In this document: positions 30,081 to 38,458 of the stretch, in pieces
Layout of the letters: every line of letters begins with the position of its first letter
How positions within the stretch are numbered: position 1 is the stretch's first letter
NCBI GenBank assembly: GCA_035565775.1
Contig: DATMRW010000021.1
Location: 930,001 to 994,000, forward strand
Source: PRO6 sp035565775
GTDB taxonomy: Bacteria > Pseudomonadota > Alphaproteobacteria > Rhizobiales > Xanthobacteraceae
Direction: 5' to 3'
Length of the DNA: 64,000 bases
Translations under genes and position numbers: made by a program
The notes under the pieces: model-generated
What the model saw: only the letters and a program-made list of their open reading frames with translations
Told to the model about the DNA's origin: nothing
The model's database searches: none

Positions 30081-30271
30081 GAACCCCATTTGAGTCAGCG
30101 ATTCGGCCGCGATTCGTTCTGGACTCGTTCCGAAACTTAATGAGAGAGCTTGCAACCGTCGCAAAACGTGACACAACGACATCGACGTCGTTCTCGGAGT
30201 TTGCATACGTGCCGCCTTGCATGTTCAGATTGAACCGCGATCCGCATCTGCGGATGCCGCGCTTGTTGTGA
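30077..30271 (+). CDS. Candidate 64-residue protein (hypothetical)
   Basis: Starts MRTPFESAIRPRFVLDSF and ends in a basic segment LNRDPHLRMPRLL. It is coupled by ATGA to the preceding 11-codon ORF and ends 49 bp before the helicase start. It is basic, has no membrane segment and no recognised family. The composition is more AT-rich than neighbouring genes, which either marks recent origin or means it is not coding. Confidence 0.3.
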   Translation: MRTPFESAIRPRFVLDSFRNLMRELATVAKRDTTTSTSFSEFAYVPPCMFRLNRDPHLRMPRLL

Positions 30272-30320
30272 AGTCGCACCGGCGGCCCAACCGTCGTCAG
30301 AGGCCGGACATATCGTACCC

Positions 30321-33300
30321 ATGACATTCTCCTTTTCAGCGTCGCCGTCATCGATCGACGGCCGCGCGCCCGGGGCCGGAGTGACGGCGGTACTGGGCCC
30401 GACCAACACCGGCAAAACCCATCTCGCCATTGAACGCATGCTCGCCCACTCTTCGGGGGCGATCGGTCTGCCGCTGCGCCTGCTGGCGCGCGAGGTCTAC
30501 AACAAGATCGTTGCGCGGATCGGGGCGGAATCGGTCGCACTGATCACCGGCGAAGAGAAGATCAAGCCGCCGCACCCGCGCTTCTGGGTTTCGACCGTCG
30601 AGGCGATGCCGCGCGATCTCGACGTGTCGTTCCTCGCCGTCGACGAAATTCAGCTCGCCGCCGATCTCGAGCGCGGCCACGTCTTCACCGACCGCATCCT
30701 CAATCGCCGCGGGCGCGACGAAACGCTGCTGCTCGGCGCGGCGACGATGCGGCCGCTGATCGAGCGGCTGCTGCCGGGCGTTAGCGTCGTGACGCGGCCG
30801 CGCATGTCGCAGCTGGCGTTCGCGGGCGACCGCAAGATCACGCGCCAGCAGCGCCGCACCGCGATCGTCGCCTTCTCCGCCAACGAAGTCTACGCCATCG
30901 CCGAACTGATCCGCCGCCAGCATGGCGGTGCGGCCGTGGTGCTGGGCTCGCTGTCGCCGCGCACGCGCAACGCGCAGGTGGAGCTGTTCCAGTCCGGCGA
31001 CGTCGACTATCTCGTTGCCACCGACGCCATCGGCATGGGCCTCAACCTCGACGTCGATCACGTCGCCTTCGCCTCCGACAGCAAGTATGACGGCTACCAG
31101 TTTCGCCGCCTGACCCCCTCGGAATTCGCGCAGATCGCCGGCCGCGCCGGCCGCGCCACGCGCGACGGCACCTTCGGCTCAACCGGGCGCTGCCCGCCGT
31201 TCGAGCCTGAACTCGTCAACTCGCTGCAAAACCACGCCTTCGACACCGTCAAGATTCTCCAGTGGCGCAGCAGCGACGTCGACTTCACCTCGATCGACGA
31301 CCTGCAGGCGTCGCTGGCGGAGCCGCCCGGCCGCGAGGGCCTCACCGCCGCGCCGCCCGCTGACGACATCCGCGTGCTCGCCCACGCGGCGCGCGACCAC
31401 GATATCCGGGCGCTCGCACAGGGCCGCGAAGCCGTCGAGCGCCTGTGGGATGCTTGCCAGCTCCCCGACTATCGCAAAATCTCACCTGCCGCCCATGGCG
31501 AACTCGTCACCACGCTGTTCGAGTTCTTGATGCGGAAAGGGCGGGTGTCCGAGGACTGGTTTGCGCGGCAGATCGCGCAGGCCGACCGAATCGATGGCGG
31601 TATCGACACGCTGTCGGCGCGAATTGCCCACATCCGAACCTGGTCGTTTGTCGCGAACCGGCCGGATTGGCTTGCAAATCCAGAACACTGGCAAACTATT
31701 TCACGCCAGATCGAAGACAAATTGTCCGATGCACTCCACGAAAGGCTCACGGAGCGTTTCGTTGATCGCCGGACCAGTGTATTGATGCGGCGGTTGCGGG
31801 AAAATTCCATGCTGAATACAGAAATTGGTAAGACGGGCGAAGTGATCGTTGAGGGCCACACCATTGGCCGCCTCGATGGCTTCATGTTCGCGCCGGAAGC
31901 GGCGGAGGCAGGGTCGGACGCCAAGGCATTGCAGGCGGCGGCGCAAAAGGCGCTCGCCGGCGAGATCGATGCACGGGCGGACCGTTTGGCGAATGCCGGG
32001 GACGATCAGTTCGTGCTCGCCTCCGATGGCGTGCTGCGCTGGACCGGCGATGCAGTCGGCCGGCTGGTGGCCGCCGAGGACACGCTGCATCCGCGCGTGC
32101 GCATCATCGCCGACGAACGCCTGACCGGCGCGCCGCGCGAGGCGGTGCAGGCGCGTCTTGATCTGTGGCTCAAGACTCATGTCGAAAAGCTGCTCGGGCC
32201 GTTGTTCGAGCTTGCCAAGGCCGAGGACGTCACCGGCATTGGGCGCGGCATCGCATTTCAGGTGATCGAGGCGCTCGGCGTTCTGGAGCGTCAGAAGGTC
32301 GCCAACGAGATCAAGGATCTCGACCAGCCCTCGCGCGCGACCCTGCGCAAGTATGGCGTCCGCTTCGGCGCCTATCACATCTATTTCCCGACGCTGCTCA
32401 AGCCGGCCGCCCGCGCGCTGGCCGCCCTTCTCTGGGCGCAGAAGCAGAACGACGTCGATCTGTCGGCGCTGTCCGGCGCCCAGCACCTTGCCAGCAGCGG
32501 CCGGACCTCGTTCCCGGCCGATCCGGCTCTCAGCCGCGATGCCTACCGCGTACTTGGTTACCGGCAGGCCGGCGATCGCGCCGTCCGCGTCGATATTTTG
32601 GAACGCCTTGCCGACCTCATCCGTCCGGCTCTCGCCTGGCGCGAGGGGACTGCGGGCGAGAAGCCGGCCGGCGCCTACGATGGCCGCGGCTTCGTCGTGA
32701 CCCAGGCGATGACCTCGCTGACCGGCTCGGCTGGCGAAAGCTTTGCCTCGATCCTGAAATCGCTCGGCTATCGCATGGAAATGCGCCCGGCCCTGGCGGA
32801 GCCCACACCGGCCGCGACGCCGGCCGCCGAGGCACCGGCCGAGACGCCGGAAGCCGTTGTCGTCGCCGATGCCGCAGAGGCTTCGGTCGCCGAGGCTCCG
32901 GTCGAGGCAGCTCCGGCTGAGGAGGCATCCGCCCCTGAGGCTGCGGGGGAAGCAGACGCCGTCGCGACCGAAGCGCTGGCCGAAAGCCCTGCTGAACACG
33001 CAACAGCCGAGGAAGCTCCCGCCGTCGCAGAGGCAGTCGGGGAAGAAGATTCAGCATCCGACGAAACCGCAGCAGCAGCGACAGCAGAAGCACCCGCAGC
33101 CGCCGGCGAGGCTGAAACAACCGAAGCCGAAACCGCCGAGGCCGATGCGGCCTCGGGCGAGCCGGTCATGGTCGAGGTCTGGCGCCCAGCCGGCCGTCCG
33201 CAGCATCAGCGCCAGCACCGTCAGCACGACCGTCAGGGTCGCGGCAGCCGCAACGGCCAGCAGAGCCAGGATCGTCCCGCAGGCCAGACCGGCGAAGGCG

Positions 33301-33626
33301 AAGCGCCCGAGGGGGAGCGCGGTCGCCATGGCCCGCGTCGGCGCCACGCCGAGTTCCGCAAGCTTCACGGCAACAAGCCGGCCGAGGGCGGCGCCCCCGC
33401 CAACGAGGGCGGCCGGCCGCAGCGCGAGCAGTTCGGCAAGGGCCGGCCGAAGGGCGGCAAGGACGGCAGCAGGGATGGCGGCAAGGGCGGCTGGGACCGC
33501 AACCGCGATACCGCCGCCCAGAACAACAAGTTCCGCGAGCGCGAGCGTCCGATCGATCCCGATTCGCCCTTCGCCAAGCTCGCCGCCCTCAAGGCGCAAA
33601 TGGCCGGAGGCGGCAAGGATCGCTGA
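30321..33626 (+). CDS. SUV3-like superfamily 2 RNA helicase with long disordered tail
   Basis: A 1101-residue protein. Walker A is GPTNTGKT (26-33), the Walker B-type motif reads DEIQ, and the C-terminal helicase motifs TDAIGMGLNLDVDHVAFAS and QIAGRAGRATRDG are intact. This is the arrangement of mitochondrial SUV3 and bacterial relatives that unwind RNA for degradation. From about residue 815 the sequence is Ala/Glu/Pro-rich and acidic, then from about 960 Arg/Gly/Gln/His-rich and basic. The tail is probably disordered and may bind RNA or degradosome partners, which is inference. Confidence 0.9.
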   Translation: MTFSFSASPSSIDGRAPGAGVTAVLGPTNTGKTHLAIERMLAHSSGAIGLPLRLLAREVYNKIVARIGAESVALITGEEKIKPPHPRFWVSTVEAMPRDLDVSFLAVDEIQLAADLERGHVFTDRILNRRGRDETLLLGAATMRPLIERLLPGVSVVTRPRMSQLAFAGDRKITRQQRRTAIVAFSANEVYAIAELIRRQHGGAAVVLGSLSPRTRNAQVELFQSGDVDYLVATDAIGMGLNLDVDHVAFASDSKYDGYQFRRLTPSEFAQIAGRAGRATRDGTFGSTGRCPPFEPELVNSLQNHAFDTVKILQWRSSDVDFTSIDDLQASLAEPPGREGLTAAPPADDIRVLAHAARDHDIRALAQGREAVERLWDACQLPDYRKISPAAHGELVTTLFEFLMRKGRVSEDWFARQIAQADRIDGGIDTLSARIAHIRTWSFVANRPDWLANPEHWQTISRQIEDKLSDALHERLTERFVDRRTSVLMRRLRENSMLNTEIGKTGEVIVEGHTIGRLDGFMFAPEAAEAGSDAKALQAAAQKALAGEIDARADRLANAGDDQFVLASDGVLRWTGDAVGRLVAAEDTLHPRVRIIADERLTGAPREAVQARLDLWLKTHVEKLLGPLFELAKAEDVTGIGRGIAFQVIEALGVLERQKVANEIKDLDQPSRATLRKYGVRFGAYHIYFPTLLKPAARALAALLWAQKQNDVDLSALSGAQHLASSGRTSFPADPALSRDAYRVLGYRQAGDRAVRVDILERLADLIRPALAWREGTAGEKPAGAYDGRGFVVTQAMTSLTGSAGESFASILKSLGYRMEMRPALAEPTPAATPAAEAPAETPEAVVVADAAEASVAEAPVEAAPAEEASAPEAAGEADAVATEALAESPAEHATAEEAPAVAEAVGEEDSASDETAAAATAEAPAAAGEAETTEAETAEADAASGEPVMVEVWRPAGRPQHQRQHRQHDRQGRGSRNGQQSQDRPAGQTGEGEAPEGERGRHGPRRRHAEFRKLHGNKPAEGGAPANEGGRPQREQFGKGRPKGGKDGSRDGGKGGWDRNRDTAAQNNKFRERERPIDPDSPFAKLAALKAQMAGGGKDR

Positions 33627-33677
33627 ACCGGAAACCGCTGAGATGGTTATCAGCTCGGAACCAGCGCAAAGGTGACG

Positions 33678-33974
33678 ATGAGGTCAGCGGATACCACCAT
33701 CCCGCAGCGCCAGCGCCTCGACAAGTGGCTCTGGCACGCGCGGGTGGTGAGAACCCGCTCCAATGCCGCAGCCCTCATCACCAGCGGCCATATCCGCCTC
33801 AACGGCAGCCGCCAGCAGTCGCCGGGACACGCCATCAAGATCGGCGATGTGGTGACGATCAGCCTTGATCGAGCGGTCCGCGTCCTCAGGGTGGCGGGCT
33901 TTGCCGAGCGCCGCGGCGATGTTGATGCGGCCCGCCTCACCTATGAGGATTTGGACGAAGAGCGGGAAGAATAA
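33678..33974 (+). CDS. S4-domain RNA-binding protein (Hsp15/HslR-like)
   Basis: A 98-residue protein with an S4 domain: RLDKWLWHARVVRTRSNAAALI then GHIRLNGSRQQSPGHAIKIGDVV. Hsp15-type proteins bind the 50S subunit carrying stalled nascent chains. AAAGGTG precedes the ATG at 33678; a GTG two codons upstream is possible. It follows the helicase by about 50 bp and may be co-transcribed, giving an RNA-handling pair. Confidence 0.88.
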   Translation: MRSADTTIPQRQRLDKWLWHARVVRTRSNAAALITSGHIRLNGSRQQSPGHAIKIGDVVTISLDRAVRVLRVAGFAERRGDVDAARLTYEDLDEEREE

Positions 33975-34063
33975 TCCGGCCCTCGCCGCTTGCGGCACGA
34001 GGAAACCTGCGCTACCCCAACCATGCGCGATTGCGAAACGATTAGAACTGCCCGGAGTGCTGG

Positions 34064-34402
34064 ATGACTTACGTCGTCACCGACAATTGCATCAAGTGCA
34101 AGTATACCGACTGCGTTGAGGTCTGCCCCGTCGACTGCTTCTACGAGGGCGAGAACATGCTGGTCATCCATCCGGACGAGTGCATCGATTGCGGCGTCTG
34201 CGAACCGGAATGCCCGGCCGAGGCAATCAAGCCGGATTCCGAGCCCAATCTCGAAAAATGGCTCGAGTTGAACGCCGAATACGCCAAGACCTGGCCGAAC
34301 ATCACCCAGAAGAAGGACCCGCCGCCGGACGCCAAGGAGTTCGACGGCGAAGAGAACAAGCTGGAAAAGTACTTTTCCGCGGCACCCGGCGAAGGCGACT
34401 GA
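34064..34402 (+). CDS. fdxA: 7Fe ferredoxin FdxA
   Basis: A 112-residue electron carrier. Nine cysteines are at 9, 12, 17, 21, 25, 40, 43, 46 and 50. C9, C17 and C50 fit a 3Fe-4S cluster and C21, C40, C43 and C46 a 4Fe-4S cluster, as in Azotobacter ferredoxin I. The C-terminal extension (about 60-112) is typical of the family. Partners are not identified in this window. Confidence 0.96.
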   Translation: MTYVVTDNCIKCKYTDCVEVCPVDCFYEGENMLVIHPDECIDCGVCEPECPAEAIKPDSEPNLEKWLELNAEYAKTWPNITQKKDPPPDAKEFDGEENKLEKYFSAAPGEGD

Positions 34403-34420
34403 GCCCTCACCCCGAAACTG

Positions 34421-34440
34421 CGCCGGTGAAGGCACCGGCG
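34421..34440 (+). terminator. 8-bp hairpin 18 bp after fdxA
   Basis: CGCCGGTG (34421-34428) pairs with CACCGGCG (34433-34440) around AAGG. There is no T run. Confidence 0.4.
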
Positions 34441-34566
34441 CCGCGACTGAATGCAGGCCGATAGCCCCGTCCATCGTTCCGCCATCCGCAGTGCGCGGAA
34501 GGAACAGGGCACCGCTGCCACTGCTGGCGTCCCTCGAGGCCAGGCTGTTGTAATTCGATGCGATGA

Positions 34567-34600
34567 CGCCCCCGCCGCGCAGGTAGCGCCGGCGGGGGCG
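34567..34600 (+). terminator. Very GC-rich 11-bp hairpin before carD
   Basis: CGCCCCCGCCG (34567-34577) pairs perfectly with CGGCGGGGGCG (34590-34600). A small inner CGC/GCG stem is possible in the 12-nt loop. It lacks a T run, but is stable enough to block RNA polymerase or 3' exonucleases, insulating carD from fdxA. Confidence 0.5.
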
Positions 34601-34627
34601 CGTGTGTGAGCTAATGCCCACAAAACG

Positions 34628-34662
34628 TTGATTTTTGCGCAAAATGTGGTATTCTCACCACA
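34628..34662 (+). promoter_or_regulatory. carD promoter with overlapping inverted repeat
   Basis: TTGATT (34628-34633) and TATTCT (34650-34655) are 16 bp apart, and TGG before the second makes an extended -10. TGTGGT (34645-34650) and ACCACA (34657-34662) form an inverted repeat spaced by 6 bp across the -10 element, where a repressor could bind. A start near 34662 gives a leader of about 108 nt to the GTG at 34770. Confidence 0.5.
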
Positions 34663-34769
34663 ATTCATTGAGGCAGAACCTTGCGGTGCCCTCATGGCCT
34701 CTGAGGTTTCGCGACAGTCTTCGAAAAAATAATCATCGAACAGAGGCGTGGCAGTTCCGCGTATGGGCC

Positions 34770-36185
34770 GTGTCAGACAAATCGCGCAAGCAGGGTTCGA
34801 AGGTCGTTAAGAGTGCCAAGAAGTCCGCTGCCAAGACCCGCAGCGTGGCCAAGAAGACATCCCGGAGCCCGGCAGCCGCTCCCAAAACTGCAAAACCAGC
34901 CTCGCCAGCGACGCGGGCGGCATTGCAGGCCAAGAAAACAGGGCTGACCCGAACGACAGCCTCGGCTCGATCCGTAGCCGCAACCAAGCCGGCAGCTTCA
35001 GCGAAGCCTGCGGCCACACCGAAGCCTGGATCGTCAGGCAAACCGGCAGCAAGCAAACTTGCGCCCGCGACAAAAGCCGTTCAGGGGAAACCCGTAGCGC
35101 CAAAAGCCGCTCCGCCGACGGCCGTTTCGACTAAATCCACCCCGACGAAGGCTGTTGCAAAGCCCTCGCCGAAATCCGTTTCGCCAACGTCCGTCACCAC
35201 CAAGACGGCAGCAACCAAGCCAGTTTCGACCACGGCCCAATCTGGGGGCAGATCTACCATCAACTCCGCTGCCAAGGCTACCTCGAAAACCGCTCATCCC
35301 GCACAAGTGGGGAACGCACAGACTGCCTCGGCCAAGTCCTCTCATAATACAAGAAGTGTAATGACAAAAGACTCCGCGAAAGCTCCGGTTAAGGCCCCGG
35401 AGACGAAGGTTGCTTCTTCGAAAAGCATTGATGCCAAAGTGACCGCCGCCAAGATCACGGACACTGAGAAGGCCGCCGCCAAGCCTGCTGTCAAAGCCCC
35501 CGCTGCCAGCGCCCCCGTTGCCGCTCCCGCCGCTCCTGCCGCGAAGAAGGCCGTCAAGCCGGCCGCGCCGGCCCGCGCCGAGGAGCCGAAGAAGCCGCTG
35601 ACCCAGCGTCAGGGCTTCAAGACCAATGAATTCGTCGTTTATCCTGCCCATGGCGTCGGCCAGATCCTCGCCATCGAGGAGCAGGAGATCGCCGGCGCGC
35701 GTCTCGAATTGTTCGTCATCAGCTTCCTGAAAGACAAGATGACGCTGCGGGTACCGACCGCGAAGGTCGCCAATGTCGGCATGCGCAAGCTGTCCGAGCC
35801 GGCGCTGGTCAAGAAGGCGCTCGAGACCCTCAAGGGCCGCGCCCGCGTCAAGCGCACCATGTGGTCGCGCCGCGCCCAGGAATACGAGGCCAAGATCAAT
35901 TCCGGCGACATCGTCGCGATCGCCGAGGTGGTCCGCGACCTTTATCGTTCCGACTCGCAGCCCGAGCAGTCCTACAGCGAGCGCCAGCTCTATGAGGCCG
36001 CGCTCGATCGCCTGTCGCGCGAGATCGTGGTCGTCCAGCAGATCACCGAGACCGAGGCGATCAAGGAGATTGAAAGCCAGCTCTCGAAGAGCCCACGCCG
36101 CGGCGCCGCCAAGGCAGAAGCCGCCGACGCCGACAGCGATGACGCGGGTGATGACGACAGCGTCTCCTCAGACGAGGCGGCGTAA
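34770..36185 (+). CDS. carD: CarD-family transcriptional regulator with long basic N-terminal extension
   Basis: A predicted 471-residue protein. The C-terminal part, from about residue 277 (LTQRQGFKTNEFVVYPAHGVGQI), is a CarD/CdnL domain that binds RNA polymerase beta and stabilises open complexes. The last 30 residues are acidic. Residues 1-275 are low-complexity Lys/Ala/Pro/Ser/Thr sequence resembling histone H1 tails. I placed the start at the GTG (34770) downstream of the promoter candidate; an ATG at 35361 would give a 274-residue protein more like common family members. A strong terminator follows. Confidence 0.88.
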   Translation: MSDKSRKQGSKVVKSAKKSAAKTRSVAKKTSRSPAAAPKTAKPASPATRAALQAKKTGLTRTTASARSVAATKPAASAKPAATPKPGSSGKPAASKLAPATKAVQGKPVAPKAAPPTAVSTKSTPTKAVAKPSPKSVSPTSVTTKTAATKPVSTTAQSGGRSTINSAAKATSKTAHPAQVGNAQTASAKSSHNTRSVMTKDSAKAPVKAPETKVASSKSIDAKVTAAKITDTEKAAAKPAVKAPAASAPVAAPAAPAAKKAVKPAAPARAEEPKKPLTQRQGFKTNEFVVYPAHGVGQILAIEEQEIAGARLELFVISFLKDKMTLRVPTAKVANVGMRKLSEPALVKKALETLKGRARVKRTMWSRRAQEYEAKINSGDIVAIAEVVRDLYRSDSQPEQSYSERQLYEAALDRLSREIVVVQQITETEAIKEIESQLSKSPRRGAAKAEAADADSDDAGDDDSVSSDEAA

Positions 36186-36227
36186 TCGTCAGACATTTGG
36201 GCGGCTTCCGAAGTCTCCCGCAACGTC

Positions 36228-36260
36228 AAACGGCTCCCTTCGGGAGCCGTTTCTTTTTTT
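36228..36260 (+). terminator. Strong intrinsic terminator after carD
   Basis: AAACGGCTCCC (36228-36238) pairs with GGGAGCCGTTT (36242-36252) and is followed by CTTTTTTT (36253-36260). This is a textbook rho-independent terminator 43 bp after the stop codon. Confidence 0.93.
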
Positions 36261-36294
36261 GATGGGCGCTGTTGCGCGATGCTTGCGCCGTGCC

Positions 36295-37422
36295 TCACAG
36301 CGCGGCGCGCAAGAGCCCGGCAAACTCTTCGGCTGATGCCTTGCGCGGCGTCGTGCCGTTGGAATGGTCGGCCAGCGCCCGCGTTACCGTCTCGTCGATG
36401 TGGCGCGCCTCAAAACCCATCGCGCCAAGCGTCTGCGGCAAGCCGAGATCGCCGACCAGACTGAACACCGCGTCGGCGAGATCTGCATTGGCGCCAAGGC
36501 CAAACACCTCGCGCAGGCGCGTATATTTCTGGCCGACGTGATCGGCGTTGAATCGCAGGATGTGCGGCAGGAACACGCCGTTCAGCATGCCGTGATGCAG
36601 CACCGGCTGGCGTAATGCGCCTGCGGCATGCGACAGCGAGTGGACCGCGCCCAATCCCTTCTGGAACGTCATGCCGCCTTCCAGGGCCGCCATCATCATT
36701 TCCCAGCGCGCCTCACGGTCAGCGCCATTCGCCACCGCGCGGCGAATGAAGTGCCAGGCGCGATAGGCGCCATCGAGCGCGATCGCCTCCGCCGGCGGAT
36801 TGACCAACGGCGAAAGATACGTCTCGACACAATGCGTCAGCGCATCGATACCGGTCGCGGCCGTCAGCACCGGCGGCAGTCCGAGCGTCAGTTCCGGATC
36901 GCAGATCGCGCGCTTAGGGATGAGGTGCGGGCTGATCAGCGCCAGTTTAGAGCCGTTGCTGAGATTGATCAGCGCCCCGCGCCCGACCTCGCTGCCGGTG
37001 CCAGCGGTGGTCGGAATCGCGATCACCGGCGCCACCGCCGAAGTGATTCTGCCGACGCCGTTGCGGATCGCGGCATAAGTCTCTAGCGGATCGGGATGGG
37101 TCGCCGCCAGCGCGACGCCCTTGGCGAGATCCATCGGCGAGCCGCCGCCAAGCGCAACGATGCCATCGCAGCCCGCGGCTTGATACGCCGCGACACCCGC
37201 GAGCACCGCCTCCTCGGTCGGATTGGGCGGCGTGTCGGCAAAAATCTCAAGCGGCAGCCCATCGAGCTGTTCGTGGATCTTCGCGGCAAGGCCCGCGCCC
37301 TGCACCCCGGCGTCCGTCACCAGAAGCGGCTTCTTGATGCCGAGCGCATCGACCGCGCCCTTGAGATTTTTGATCGCGCCGAAGTCGAAATCGATTGTCG
37401 TCAGATAGCCGATGGTTCCCAT
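36295..37422 (-). CDS. Iron-type (group III) alcohol dehydrogenase
   Basis: A 375-residue NAD(P)-dependent dehydrogenase. The nucleotide motif GGGSPMDLAK is at 92-101. The expected metal ligands are D193 and H197 in GIDALTHCVE, H261 in AVHSLSH and H277 in LHHGMLNG. The family includes 4-hydroxybutyrate dehydrogenase, lactaldehyde reductase and maleylacetate reductase; the substrate here is unknown. It is divergent from the GntR-family gene and shares its operator-bearing spacer, so it is likely part of the same pathway. Confidence 0.88.
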   Translation of the reverse strand: MGTIGYLTTIDFDFGAIKNLKGAVDALGIKKPLLVTDAGVQGAGLAAKIHEQLDGLPLEIFADTPPNPTEEAVLAGVAAYQAAGCDGIVALGGGSPMDLAKGVALAATHPDPLETYAAIRNGVGRITSAVAPVIAIPTTAGTGSEVGRGALINLSNGSKLALISPHLIPKRAICDPELTLGLPPVLTAATGIDALTHCVETYLSPLVNPPAEAIALDGAYRAWHFIRRAVANGADREARWEMMMAALEGGMTFQKGLGAVHSLSHAAGALRQPVLHHGMLNGVFLPHILRFNADHVGQKYTRLREVFGLGANADLADAVFSLVGDLGLPQTLGAMGFEARHIDETVTRALADHSNGTTPRKASAEEFAGLLRAAL

Positions 37423-37560
37423 GCTTCGCCCCGTTCCATCCCAGATGCGACCGTTGTTTGTGCCGGTCTTTGCCTGTGCACCGGCGCGCGCTCTTGAGCA
37501 AACGCGGCGAAGCGCATCGGCGATTTCTCAAGGCGCCGCACAATGCCGCGCCGCGATTGT

Positions 37561-37591
37561 CAATCATCCGATGTTTAACATCGGATGATTG
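37561..37591. promoter_or_regulatory. 31-bp perfect palindrome, probable GntR-family operator
   Basis: Arms of 15 bp flank a single central T at 37576; the left arm begins CAATCATCCGATG and the right arm ends CATCGGATGATTG. It lies 138 bp before the alcohol dehydrogenase start and 72 bp before the regulator start. Such symmetry in a divergent spacer next to a regulator gene strongly suggests its binding site, though binding itself is inferred. Confidence 0.8.
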
Positions 37592-37663
37592 CAACAACAA
37601 CATCTCTTGTGTTAGCGTCATGGCATCGCCACCGCAGAATGGCGGACAGGGAGATGAAAAACA

Positions 37664-38458
37664 TTGGCCAAGCCTCGCCCACCAGCCAATGACAAGCGAA
37701 CGAAGCCCGGACGCATTCACGACGTCCTGACGACGCTCGGCTGCGAAATCGCGCAGGATGTCATTTCCGTTGGCGCGGCGCTGCCTCCCGAACCCGATCT
37801 CGAACTTCGTTTCAATGTCGGCCGCGGCGTGATCCGCGAAGCCATCAAAACGCTTGCCGCCAAGGGCATGGTCAGCGTGCGCCCGCGCCATGGCACGCAT
37901 GTGCTGCCGCGCAGCGAATGGAGCCTGCTCGATCGCGACGTGCTGAACTGGCTGGTCGGCTCCGGCGAGCCGGATCGCGATTTGCTGCTCGCCATTCAGG
38001 AGGTGCGCTCGATCATCGAGCCCGCCGCCGCAGCGCTCGCCGCCGAGCGCGCGACAAAGGCCAATCTCAAGCGCATCAATGCCGCACTCATTGCGATGGA
38101 GACATCGCATGATCAGGCGAGCGCCATCGCCGCCGACAAGGCGTTTCACCTCGCGATTCTCGATGCCACGCACAATCCGGTGCTGCAGAGTTTTCGCGGC
38201 GCGATCGACACCATTCTGAGCACCGTCTTTCTCGTCGCGGTCGGCAGCAGCGGATGGTTCGAAGACAACCTGCCCAATCACGCCGCCGCCGCGCACGCGA
38301 TCAACGCCGGCGATCCTGAAAGCGCCCGTGCCGCGATGGAGCAAGTGCTCGGCTATACGCGCTCAAAACTGTCGAAACGACGCACCGCTCACGCGGGCCG
38401 GATGACCGCAGGAAAAACAACGGGCGGCGCAACGAAGAGGAAGCGCAATGTATCGTGA
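37664..38458 (+). CDS. GntR-family (FadR/FCD) transcriptional regulator
   Basis: A 264-residue regulator. The N-terminal winged helix (about 15-85) contains PDLELRFNVGRGVIREAIKTLAAKGMVSVRPRHGT split over two helices, and the C-terminal all-helical FCD ligand domain (about 95-235) contains the acidic/His residues that often bind a metal and an organic acid. The start is a TTG at 37664 with GGGAGATG upstream. The last 25 residues are Lys/Arg/Thr-rich. The stop overlaps the cupin start by 11 bp. It probably controls the downstream operon and the divergent dehydrogenase. Confidence 0.9.
   Translation: MAKPRPPANDKRTKPGRIHDVLTTLGCEIAQDVISVGAALPPEPDLELRFNVGRGVIREAIKTLAAKGMVSVRPRHGTHVLPRSEWSLLDRDVLNWLVGSGEPDRDLLLAIQEVRSIIEPAAAALAAERATKANLKRINAALIAMETSHDQASAIAADKAFHLAILDATHNPVLQSFRGAIDTILSTVFLVAVGSSGWFEDNLPNHAAAAHAINAGDPESARAAMEQVLGYTRSKLSKRRTAHAGRMTAGKTTGGATKRKRNVS

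Larger units (their letters stand above)
29891..30320 (+). other. 430-bp intergenic region before the helicase gene
   Basis: No long gene is convincing here. It contains a 7-bp hairpin (29912-29930), a 12-bp palindrome GCCCGATCGGGC (29941-29952), an extended -10-like sequence (30028-30036), an 11-codon ORF and a coupled 64-codon ORF. The base composition from 30050 to 30240 is clearly less GC-rich than in the flanking genes. Confidence 0.6.
34403..34769 (+). other. Intergenic region between fdxA and carD
   Basis: The 367-bp spacer holds two GC-rich hairpins after fdxA (34421-34440 and 34567-34600) and an extended -10 promoter candidate with an overlapping inverted repeat before carD. I found no convincing gene in it. 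Confidence 0.7.

Noticed and set aside
29866..30540. 224-residue minus-strand ORF before the helicase
   Set aside because: It runs across the helicase start and the spacer, with no family and no ribosome site worth trusting.
31701..32999. 432-residue minus-strand open frame
   Set aside because: Antisense to the helicase coding sequence, whose motifs are unambiguous.
34635..34769. Upstream TTG start for carD
   Set aside because: It would place the first codons within the predicted promoter; the sequence up to 34769 lacks the Lys/Ala/Pro pattern that starts at 34770.
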